This document shows, piece after piece, positions 52,018-59,526 of a DNA stretch of 64,000 nt. Positions within the stretch are counted from its first letter, which is position 1. The number at the start of each line of letters is the position of its first letter. Under the pieces are notes generated by a model. It was given only the letters and a program-made list of their open reading frames with translations. It had not been told where the DNA came from and searched no databases. This DNA comes from Lewinellaceae bacterium (GTDB taxonomy: Bacteria > Bacteroidota > Bacteroidia > Chitinophagales > Saprospiraceae): assembly GCA_016719605.1 (NCBI GenBank), contig JADJYW010000023.1, positions 1 to 64,000 on the forward strand, in the 5' to 3' direction. Position numbers and translations under genes: made by a program.

Positions 52018-52055
52018 CGCCCCCGCTTCCGGCCCTGCTGCCGGAGGCGGGGGCG
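52018..52055 (+). terminator. strong G+C-rich hairpin after the integrase
   Basis: CGCCCCCGCTTCCGG pairs with CCGGAGGCGGGGGCG (one mismatch) around an 8-base loop, then TCTTCGT. It lies 107 bp after the integrase stop. A short in-frame start ATGATGATG precedes it at 52004, so it could also be a leader-peptide attenuator. Confidence 0.6.
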
Positions 52056-52103
52056 TCTTCGTATGTAGCGGGCTTACACGCAACGGACGGATAAGTAAAA
52101 AGG

Positions 52104-52204
52104 CGCAATGCGTGATAAGTACCGAATCAGCACTTATCACGCAATGCGGGATAAGTGCCGCAGGAGTGTGAAAGGCGCAATGCGTGTAACCAGTAGATGG
52201 GCGT
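52104..52204 (+). other. candidate attI-like recombination region with 36-bp-spaced repeats
   Basis: CGCAATGCG occurs at 52104, 52140 and 52176, exactly 36 bp apart, the first two continuing as TGATAAGT / GGATAAGT. The first two also form an inverted pair (17 bp, one mismatch) across 52104-52148. The region ends in GATGGGCGT at 52196-52204, where cassette 1 begins. Direct repeats next to the core site are a known feature of attI sites; the equivalence here is inference. Confidence 0.5.
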
Positions 52205-52226
52205 AACTGAAAATAAAAAAATAAAT

Positions 52227-52694
52227 ATGAATAAATTAAAATTAACCTTGATTGCGCTCTTTTTCGCAAGAATAATTGTAGCGCAAAATCTTTCTCCGAC
52301 AGTTGTAAACTCGTCGGGTGGAGTAATTCAAAATAGTAATCACTCTTTGGAGTGGTCACTTGGCGAACTGGCAGTCAGTACATTGACCAGCCCAGTAAAT
52401 CTTTTGACACAAGGCTTTTTGCAGCCGACCACGACAATTGTTGGAACGGAAGCCGCTTTCGACGAAAGCCGCTTTTCGGCATTCCCTAATCCTGTTTCCG
52501 ATTGGTTGAATTTGCAAACCGACATCGCCGAAATCGAAACCGTGCAGATACACGATGTTTTGGGCAAGGTTGTTTTGCAATCAACCTTTCAGCCGAGCAT
52601 TGACGTACACCAACTGAATAGCGGGGTGTACATCGTTTCTCTGTTCAACGGCCAAAACCTATTTCTCCATTCCTTCAAAATCAGCAAAATTTAA
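52227..52694 (+). CDS. small T9SS type A sorting-domain protein (module copy 2, gene 1; cassette 1)
   Basis: A 155-residue exported protein with signal peptide MNKLKLTLIALFFARIIVAQ. It repeats the plan of the 19086 protein: SLEWSLGELAVSTL, LLTQGFLQP, then a T9SS type A tail (FSAFPNPVSDWLNLQT, IHDVLGKVVLQS, LNSGVYIVSLF). It is followed 5 bp later by the fibre-like gene. Base composition is visibly more A+T-rich than the flanking genes, consistent with recent acquisition. It lies inside cassette 1 of the candidate integron. Role unknown beyond surface export. Confidence 0.75.
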   Translation: MNKLKLTLIALFFARIIVAQNLSPTVVNSSGGVIQNSNHSLEWSLGELAVSTLTSPVNLLTQGFLQPTTTIVGTEAAFDESRFSAFPNPVSDWLNLQTDIAEIETVQIHDVLGKVVLQSTFQPSIDVHQLNSGVYIVSLFNGQNLFLHSFKISKI

Positions 52695-52699
52695 CAACA

Positions 52700-53658
52700 A
52701 TGAAAAATTATCTCAACACCTTGCTTTTTATGGTTTGTGCTTTCACGGCAATTGCACAAACACCCCAAAAGTTCAACTATCAGGCGGTTGCCCGAAACGC
52801 ACAAGGTGCAATTCTGCCGAATCAAAACGTGAAAATCCGTGCAAGCATCTTGGACGGTTCTGCCAATGGAATGAGCCAATACACCGAAACCCACAGCGTG
52901 ACCACCAGCCAACTTGGGCTTTTCAATCTTGCCATCGGTGGTGGAATTCTTGTGAGCGGTGACTTTATGACCATTAGTTGGGCAAACGGCGACAAATTCC
53001 TCAAAATCGAAATGGACGCAACGGGTGGGAACAACTTTTCGCTTGTTGGAACAAGCCAACTTTTGAGTGTGCCGTATGCCCTAAATGCGGGAAACGGTAG
53101 TCAATGGAATAGTACGTATACGACTTGGTGGACTGGGCAACATAGAAGTGGCGTTTCGTATGACGGATTCGTAAGAATTGGGCCAGAAATCAATTCCAAT
53201 TCCGGCCCAATCAGTCCATATAAACTTCACGTTACTGGCAAGGATATCAACGATTCTGATTTACCCGTTGTTTTTGAGTGCAAATTGGATAGTACAGAAA
53301 TAGGTGACCAATATTATACCCAAAGTTTGGGAAGAATCTTGAGGCTTAACAGAAGTTCTTTCCTATATCCCAACTATATTTATGATTTTGGAGAGAATGA
53401 ATATGGGAATTTCTTCATTTCAAGTGCAGGAACAAACAATCAAAATCCGCCACCCCCATTTGTTATTACAGGGGAGAAGGCAACGTCGGAATTGGTACAA
53501 AAAACGCTGTGTCAAAACTTCAGGTCTCTGGTGGAGACATTTACGTCGAAAACATAGGCAATGGTGTAATCATGAAATCGCCCAATGGGAATTGCTGGCG
53601 AATGACGGTTGACGATACTGGGCAACCAGTTTTTACCAACATAACTTGCCCACAATAA
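52700..53658 (+). CDS. secreted protein sharing the fibre-gene N-terminal domain (module copy 2, gene 2; cassette 1; one frameshift)
   Basis: About 319 residues after one repair: a missing G in the GGGG run near 53470 shifts the frame; the downstream frame reads GNVGIGTKNAVSKLQVSGGD and ends at 53658. Signal peptide MKNYLNTLLFMVCAFTAIAQ. The domain at residues 22-130 (KFNYQAVARNAQGAILPNQN to GTSQLLSVPYALNAG) is the same as that of the 19648 protein. The GNVGIGT motif marks tail-fibre-like proteins. Here the S74 chaperone domain and the long repeats are absent. It is probably secreted and works with the preceding gene. Confidence 0.75.
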
Positions 53659-53702
53659 AAACCCAAACATTTTGGGCTAAAACTCCTGTTTTTAAATATA
53701 AC

Positions 53703-53789
53703 GCCCATCAATGCATCTACGCCCATGCCGCCCAAAGCCTAACACAAGGCCAACGCAGGGCGGCACAGGCGCAGATGCTCCCGTTGGGC
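53703..53789 (+). other. attC-like recombination hairpin 1 (end of cassette 1)
   Basis: An 87-bp imperfect palindrome. The left box is GCCCATC (53703-53709), compare RYYYAAC; the right box is GTTGGGC (53783-53789), an exact GTTRRRY. Paired segments: GCATCT/AGATGC (53713, 53773), CGCC/GGCG (53720, 53768), GCCGCCC/GGGCGGC (53727, 53758), around a loop 53734-53757 containing GCCTAAC and GCCAAC. ACGCCCATC at its left end is the exact complement of GATGGGCGT at the start of cassette 1 (52196-52204). Confidence 0.6.
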
Positions 53790-53820
53790 GTAACTGAAAA
53801 AACAAAAAATAAAAATAAGC

Positions 53821-56341
53821 ATGATTGACTTCCGCAAGAAACTTGGAGCACCTTCACTTGGGAAAAAATAGACCCTGTTGAAATATACGATTCCCTTGAC
53901 CGAGCAAGCGATAAAGGTCCATTAAGACCTGCACAAGAAGCAGTATTAAAAGATTGGTTTGACAATCACAGAACAGATAAAGATGTGATTATCAAATTGC
54001 ATACTGAGCAAGGTAAAACACTTGTTGGGCTGCTTATGCTTCAATCAAAATTAAATGAAGAGAAAGGCCCAGTTTTTATTTATGCCCAAATAAATACCTT
54101 GTAGAGCAGACCTGCGAACAAGCTAAACAATTTGGAGTAAATTTTGTCGTGTTGATAAAAACAATCAAATTCCGCAAGAATTCTGGGAAAGCAAAGCAAT
54201 TCTAATTACCCATGTCCAAATGATGTTTAATGGGCTGACGAAATTTGGACTACGCCATCGTTCGCATGAAATTGATAGCATTGTTCTTGATGACTCGCAC
54301 GCTTGCATTGATACAATTCAAGAGGCTTTCACCATAAAAATCCCACAAACCATTCCTGCCTACAATGAATTGCTCGCCTTGTTCGAACCTGATTTAGAAG
54401 GGCAAGGGCAAGCAAAATTAGAGGAAATAAAAAATGAAGAGTTTGATGCCTTTTTACCTGTTCCTTATTGGGCTTGGCAAGATAAACAAAAAGAGGTTAT
54501 TTCGATTCTTGTTAAACACAAGGAAGAGAAGAACATTGTTTTTGCATGGGAATTGGTCAAAGAAATAATCAGGGACTGCCAATGTATTGTTTCAGGCTCA
54601 TCTATTGAAATTTTACCCTATTTCAATCCAATAGAATTATTCGGCTCATTCTACAATGCGAAACATAGAATTTTTATGTCGGCAACCACGAATAACGACT
54701 CCTTTTTATCAAAGGATTAGGCCTGACTTCCGAAACAATTCAAACCCTATCAAATATGAACGAGAAAAATGGTCAGGAGAAAAGATGATTTTGATTCCTT
54801 ATTGGATGAATGAACACTTAACTCGAGTTGAAATAGTGAACCAATTTGCAAAACCGAATGAGAAGCGCAAATATGGCGTAGTCGCTTTAACACCAAGTTT
54901 AAAAGCAGCAGAATATTGGGAAGAATGCGGTGCTATAAAATCTGATACAAATTCAATTGAAAGTCAAATAAAACTTTAAAAGAAGGAAACTACACTAATA
55001 CAGTTGTAATTACTAATAGGTATGACGGGATTGACTTGCCTGACGATATGTGCAGAATCTTAATTGTTGACTCAAAACCGTATGCAATTTCTTTATCTGA
55101 TAGGCATCAAGAAAGTTGCAGAGCCGATAGCAAAATAATTGATGTTAAAGTTGCACAAAAAATCGAGCAGGGTTTAGGTCGAGGTGTCAGAGGTGAGAAA
55201 GATTATTGTGTCATTCTTATTACTGGTGATGACTTGATTAGTACAGTAAGAACAAAAAAGTTAAGCCGCTATTTTTCGTCTCAAACCAATAAACAAATTG
55301 AAATAGGGTTTGAAACTACGCAATTCGCTGTGGAGGAAGCAAAAAGTAATGACGGCTTTCAACTTCTCATTGACTTGATAAAACCATGCTTAAATCGAGA
55401 CGAAGGCTGGAAATCTTTCTACAATGAAAGAATGGACACAATCGAGAGCCGTAAGGATGACAACGATTTGATTAAAATTCTTGAACTGGAAAACAAGCAG
55501 AAGAACATTACGCAAGCGAAGACTATAAAGGTGCAATTGCTTCAATACAAGCAATTCTTGACAACCATATTCCTACAACCGACAAAGAAGAAAGAGGCTG
55601 GTATTTACAAGAAATGGCACGATACTGCTACAATAAAAAGTAAAATTGAATCAAGCACACTACAAAATTGCAGCATACAAAACAAATAGATACTTATTAA
55701 AGCCTACAAATGGCGTTGAGTTTCAAAAATTAAAAATCAATAAAGGTAGGATTGAAAATATTAAAACATGGGTTGAGCAATTTGATTCCTTTGAAGAACT
55801 TAAAATTCAAATAAATGAAATTACTTCTAAATTGGCTTTTGGAGTAAAGTCAGATAAATTTGAACAAGCACTCTGCGAAATCGGAAAAGCGCTTGGATTT
55901 GCAAGTGAAAGACCCGATAAGGAACACAAAAAGGGACCTGACAACCTTTGGAACATTCGGGCAGACGAGTACATCCTATTTGAATGTAAAAACGAGGTTG
56001 AAGATAAGCGTTCAGAAATCAACAAACATGAAACAGGACAAATGAATGTATCCTGTGCATGGTTTAAGGAAAATTATAGTGGAGAAACAGTCAAGAATAT
56101 CATGGTTATTCCCACCAAAGATATTTCAGCACATGGCGCATTTAGTCAAGAAGTAGAGATTTTACGCAAAGGAGGTCTGAACAAATTGACTAAAAACGTT
56201 CGTAAATTTTTTGACGAGTTTAAAGACTTTGACATTCACACTTTGACTGAAAAACAGATAAATGACTGTCTGAATGCTCACAATTTAAGCGTGGACAATA
56301 TTTTGAAAGACTATACAGACAAACCTTATCAAAAGCGATAA
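53821..56341 (+). CDS. DEAD/DEAH-type helicase with C-terminal PD-(D/E)XK-like nuclease (cassette 2; eight frameshifts)
   Basis: About 840 residues when one-base homopolymer deletions and one 4-base slip are corrected (near 53845, 54080, 54152, 54713, 54748, 54974, 55493, 55637). After repair it starts MIDFRKKLG and TFTWEKIDPVEIYDSLDRAS. Helicase motifs: Walker A-like KLHTEQGKT (E where G is usual), Walker B-like VLDDSHA, FMSATTNND, and motif VI-like QGLGRGVRGEKDY. The C terminus (from about 55830) has GPDNLW and YILFECKNEVEDK, the Asp and Glu-x-Lys of a PD-(D/E)XK nuclease. Strongly A+T-rich compared with neighbours. Combined helicase and nuclease in a cassette suggests a phage-defence or restriction role, which is inference. 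Confidence 0.75.
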
Positions 56342-56357
56342 GAGTATGAATAAAAAC

Positions 56358-56443
56358 GCCGAACAACGCACTCCCGCCCAACCGCCGCCAAGCCTAACTC
56401 GAAGCCAACACAGGCGGCGGATGCGTGAGTGCCACAGTTATCC
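56358..56443 (+). other. attC-like recombination hairpin 2 (end of cassette 2)
   Basis: An 86-bp imperfect palindrome with left box GCCGAAC (56358-56364) and right box GTTATCC (56437-56443). Pairs: GCACTC/GAGTGC (56368, 56427), CGC/GCG (56375, 56423), CCGCCGCC/GGCGGCGG (56382, 56413). The loop (56390-56412) is nearly the same as in hairpin 1, with GCCTAAC and GCCAAC, although the stems differ. ACGCCGAAC at its left end complements GTTGGGCGT at the start of cassette 2 in 8 of 9 positions. Confidence 0.55.
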
Positions 56444-56698
56444 CAAAATTAAAACACCACTCGCGCCCCATCATCTGCCCCATCAGCCGCGGCGGGCGGC
56501 CTTGCCCGCAAAGGGCGGCGGCCTTCGCGCCGGGCTTCGGCGCAGGAAGGTACTGAAGGCCGGCATTTTCACCACCGCTTCACGCCGATACCCACTCGCC
56601 TTCAGGCTGTGTTGCCCTTCAAAATCGGGAAAAATTTCGGAAGGCATTTGTTCGGCGTTGCCGAGCATCAAACTACGGGCATGTTCGGCGCTTTCTCG
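56444..56698. other. non-coding stretch, host-like base composition
   Basis: About 250 bp after the second hairpin, G+C-rich again, with a GGGCGGCGGCC-type palindromic patch near 56487-56533. I see no convincing gene; a minus-strand open frame here has no recognisable protein features. Confidence 0.45.
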
Positions 56699-56706
56699 TA
56701 TTTTTG
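56699..56706 (+). promoter_or_regulatory. -7 promoter box (TATTTTTG) for the Rpn gene
   Basis: TATTTTTG matches TAnnTTTG, 18 bp before the start at 56725. Confidence 0.5.
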
Positions 56707-56724
56707 CTCGCAAAAGAACCTTCC

Positions 56725-57642
56725 ATGGCGCTCCAGGACAAATACATCAACCCATTCACGGATTTTGGTTTCAAAAAGTTGTTCGGTTCCGAACCGAACA
56801 AAGACCTGCTGATTGATTTTTTGAACCAGGTGCTGCCCGGCAAGCACCGGATTCAAGACCTCACCTACGCCCGTACCGAACAACTTGGCAATACGGAGGC
56901 TGACCGAAAAGCCATCTTCGACCTGTACTGCATCGGTGACAACGGCGAGCGTTTCATCGTAGAGATGCAGAAAGCCAAGCAGAATTTTTTCAAGGATCGG
57001 AGCGTGTACTACGCCTCCTTCCCCATTCAGGAACAAGCCAAAAAAGGCGACTGGAACTACCAGTTGGGTGCCGTGTACATGGTGGGCATTTTGGACTTTA
57101 CTTTTTCAGAGGATGAGGCAGCGCATGAGGTGCGCCACGAAGTGCAATTAAAAGATCAAAAGTGCCGGGTGTTTTATGACAAACTGACGTACATCTACCT
57201 GGAGATGCCCAACTTCAAGAAAACAGAAGCGGAACTGCAAAGTAATTTTGATAAGTGGATGTATGTACTGCAACAACTTCCTTATCTGCAAAACAGACCT
57301 ACTGCGTTGCAGGAACGTGTTTTCCAGAGATTATTCGAAGCCGCCGAAATCGCCAAATTTACCCCGGATGACAAGGTCAAGTACGAAGAGAGCCTGAAGT
57401 ACTACCGGGATTTGAAAAATGTAGTGGATACTTCCTTTGATGAAGGTAAGATAGAAGGCAAAATAGAAGGCAAGATAGAAGGCAAGATAGAAGGCAAAAT
57501 AGAAGGCAAAATAGAAGGCAAGATAGAAGGCAAAATAGAAGGCAAAATAGAAATCGCCCGCCAGATGAAATCAGAGGGCGAGCCGATTGAAAAAATCATT
57601 CGATTTACCGGTTTGAGTTTGGAGGAGATTGAAAGGCTGTGA
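56725..57642 (+). CDS. Rpn-family recombination-promoting nuclease / PD-(D/E)XK putative transposase
   Basis: A 305-residue protein from the ATG at 56725. The N-terminal nuclease has the family start MALQDKYINPFTDFGFKKLF, then TEADRKAIFDLYCIGDNGER and FIVEMQKAKQNFFKDRSVYY, giving the Asp and Glu-x-x-Lys of a PD-(D/E)XK site. A helical region follows. Near the C terminus is a nine-fold GKIE repeat (57445-57552), then KSEGEPIEKIIRFTGLSLEE. Rpn proteins cut DNA and stimulate RecA-independent recombination in E. coli; many copies occur in Bacteroidetes genomes. It is next to the candidate integron, but the repeats and promoter suggest an independent unit. Confidence 0.85.
   Translation: MALQDKYINPFTDFGFKKLFGSEPNKDLLIDFLNQVLPGKHRIQDLTYARTEQLGNTEADRKAIFDLYCIGDNGERFIVEMQKAKQNFFKDRSVYYASFPIQEQAKKGDWNYQLGAVYMVGILDFTFSEDEAAHEVRHEVQLKDQKCRVFYDKLTYIYLEMPNFKKTEAELQSNFDKWMYVLQQLPYLQNRPTALQERVFQRLFEAAEIAKFTPDDKVKYEESLKYYRDLKNVVDTSFDEGKIEGKIEGKIEGKIEGKIEGKIEGKIEGKIEGKIEIARQMKSEGEPIEKIIRFTGLSLEEIERL
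57445..57552 (+). repeat. nine 12-bp tandem repeats coding GKIE
   Basis: Units GGTAAGATAGAA, GGCAAAATAGAA and GGCAAGATAGAA are joined without gaps for 108 bp. Each adds four residues, so slippage changes length without changing frame. Confidence 0.95.
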
Positions 57643-57782
57643 TGGCTACTATGCACATACTGTTCTATTCTACCTACCCAAATCACCGCAATATTCAACC
57701 GGCGGCGGCCAATCACTTCCGCCCTGCACAGCGTTTCCGGCCAATCCACTTGGAGCGCCATTCACCGTACTGGGCTTTAAAC

Positions 57783-57819
57783 AAAAAAAAGCGGCCCGGC
57801 ATCCCACATGCCGAACCGC
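57783..57819 (-). terminator. intrinsic terminator downstream of ftsZ
   Basis: Minus-strand GCGG-TT-CGGCAT pairs with ATGCCG-GG-CCGC around GTGGG and is followed by T8. It lies about 120 bp past the ftsZ stop and probably ends the whole dcw transcript. No gene is seen between 57643 and 57937 otherwise. Confidence 0.75.
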
Positions 57820-57937
57820 CAGAAACGGTTTACTGACCGAATTAGAAGATTAGAGCAGGAGTAGTGCTCATGTATTGGATACAAGAAAAGAGACCATTTC
57901 AGGCTGATGGTATTCGCTGGAGAACCAACAGTTCGGA

Positions 57938-59425
57938 TCAGTCCACGTTGTCGTGCAGGAAGGAGTTGCCACTCGTTCGGATCACGCCTTCGTCCTCAAT
58001 CGAGATTGTCCAGGTGGACATACCCGACGCCTCGGCATCGGGCAAACTGTCCAGGCGTACGCCCTTGCGGAGGTAAGCCGGCTGGTTTTCGAGTTCGATG
58101 ATCGTTTGCGGCGAGTTCAGTTTGACCACATTGATCGGACGGCTGCGCACTTCTTCGCGGCGGCGCTGCGCCTCGGCAAGGCGTTGGTGATGTTTTTTGG
58201 GATTGATTTCGCCGAGGTCGTCGGGATGTATAAAGGGATCGTTCATGTCGCCTTTGGCGCCGCGGATTTTCTCCATGGTCTCGCGCACATTATCGAAATC
58301 AAACTCGATAGCGTTGGCGGTTTTTTCCTCCACCGGACCAGGTTCGTTGGACGTGATGGTGAACAACGAGGGTTTGGCCTTCGGTGTTTCCTCGTCAAGG
58401 TGTACGACCTGCCGCTCGGGAGCGGCCGTGGCTTGGCTGCGCATACCGGGGATGTGTGGTGTTTTGCGCGATGCCTCGAAGCCTGTGGCGATGATGGTCA
58501 CGCTGAGCTTTTCGCCGAGGCGCTCGTCGAAACAATTACCCCAGATGAGGTTGGCACCCTCGCCGGCTTCTTGTTGCACAAATTCCGTGATCTCGAAAAT
58601 TTCGTCCATGGTAGCCTCCAGCAGCCCGGAGGTGATGTTGACGAGAATGTTTTGGGCGCCGCTGATATTGCTGTCTTCCAGCAGTGGCGAGTTGAGTGCC
58701 TCATCTACGGCACGGCGGGCGCGTCCTTCGCCCTCCACCGCGGAGGTGCCCATGATAGCCACGCCGGAACCGCGCATAACCGTGTTCACATCCTCGAAAT
58801 CCACGTTGACATAGCCGGGCACGGTGATGATTTCGGCGATGCCTTTAGCGGCGGTACAGAGGATGTTATCGGCTTGCGAAAAGGCCTGGGAGATACTGAG
58901 GTTGCCGTGAATCTGACGCAATTTATCGTTGCTGATGACGACGAGGCAGTCCACGCTGTTGCGCAGTTCTTCCAGTCCCTCGAAACCATTGGACACGCGC
59001 AGCCGTCCCTCGAACAAGAACGGCAGGGTGACAATACCCACCGTCAGGATACCCATTTCCTGAGCGGCCTTGGCGATAATAGGCGCCGCACCGGTGCCGG
59101 TACCACCACCCATTCCGGCGGTGATGAAAGCCATTTTGGTGCCGTCGTCAAGGAAGCGTTTGATTTCTTCAAGACTTTCCATACAGGCGCGTTTGCCCAC
59201 GTCCGGCTTGCTACCCGCGCCGCGGCCTTCGGTGAGGCTGGCCCCGAGCGGGATTTTGACGGGCACCGGGCTGAGGTGCATGGCCTGAGCATCGGTGTTG
59301 CAGATCGCATAGTCTACCCCGATGATGCCTTGTTTGTACATGTGCGTGACTGCGTTGGAGCCGCCGCCGCCTACACCGATAATTTTTATGATGGATGGTT
59401 CATCCTTTGGAAGATCGAACAACAT
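57938..59425 (-). CDS. ftsZ: cell division protein FtsZ
   Basis: A 495-residue tubulin-like GTPase that forms the division ring. Start at 59425 (MLFDLPKDEPSIIKIIGVGG) gives the standard N terminus; upstream frame text is repeat sequence. The tubulin signature GGGTGTGAAP lies near residues 105-114 (AFITAGMGGGTGTGAAPIIA), and NVDFEDVNTVMRGSGVAIMG and the T7 loop region are present. A long C-terminal linker of more than 150 residues, typical of Bacteroidetes, ends in the conserved-looking NSFLHDNVD. Last gene of the minus-strand division cluster; separated from ftsA by a repeat-rich gap. Confidence 0.97.
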   Translation of the reverse strand: MLFDLPKDEPSIIKIIGVGGGGSNAVTHMYKQGIIGVDYAICNTDAQAMHLSPVPVKIPLGASLTEGRGAGSKPDVGKRACMESLEEIKRFLDDGTKMAFITAGMGGGTGTGAAPIIAKAAQEMGILTVGIVTLPFLFEGRLRVSNGFEGLEELRNSVDCLVVISNDKLRQIHGNLSISQAFSQADNILCTAAKGIAEIITVPGYVNVDFEDVNTVMRGSGVAIMGTSAVEGEGRARRAVDEALNSPLLEDSNISGAQNILVNITSGLLEATMDEIFEITEFVQQEAGEGANLIWGNCFDERLGEKLSVTIIATGFEASRKTPHIPGMRSQATAAPERQVVHLDEETPKAKPSLFTITSNEPGPVEEKTANAIEFDFDNVRETMEKIRGAKGDMNDPFIHPDDLGEINPKKHHQRLAEAQRRREEVRSRPINVVKLNSPQTIIELENQPAYLRKGVRLDSLPDAEASGMSTWTISIEDEGVIRTSGNSFLHDNVD

Positions 59426-59431
59426 AATCAA

Positions 59432-59526
59432 AGTTTTGAGTTGTGAGTTTTGAGTTTTGAGTTGACCTGGCTTTGAGGTTCGAGTTGGAATTACACAACT
59501 CAAAACTCAAAATCCGCGACTCAAAA
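59432..59526. repeat. direct and inverted TTTTGAGT repeats between ftsA and ftsZ
   Basis: GTTTTGAGTTTTGAGTTG-type units on one side and complementary CAACTCAAAACTCAAAA units on the other form an imperfect palindrome. This filler-type repeat separates two essential genes; a regulatory or mRNA-processing role is possible but unproven. Confidence 0.6.

Noticed and set aside
53701..53791. Reading the hairpins as ordinary transcription terminators
   Set aside because: No T-run, conserved loop with varying stems and end boxes matching cassette starts fit recombination sites better, although termination cannot be fully excluded.
56483..56713. Minus-strand open frame after the second hairpin
   Set aside because: Low-complexity Arg/Pro-rich text, no start context, no domain; lies in G+C-rich non-coding sequence.
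57643..57937. Short open frames between the Rpn gene and ftsZ
   Set aside because: They overlap the ftsZ terminator and have no protein-like features.
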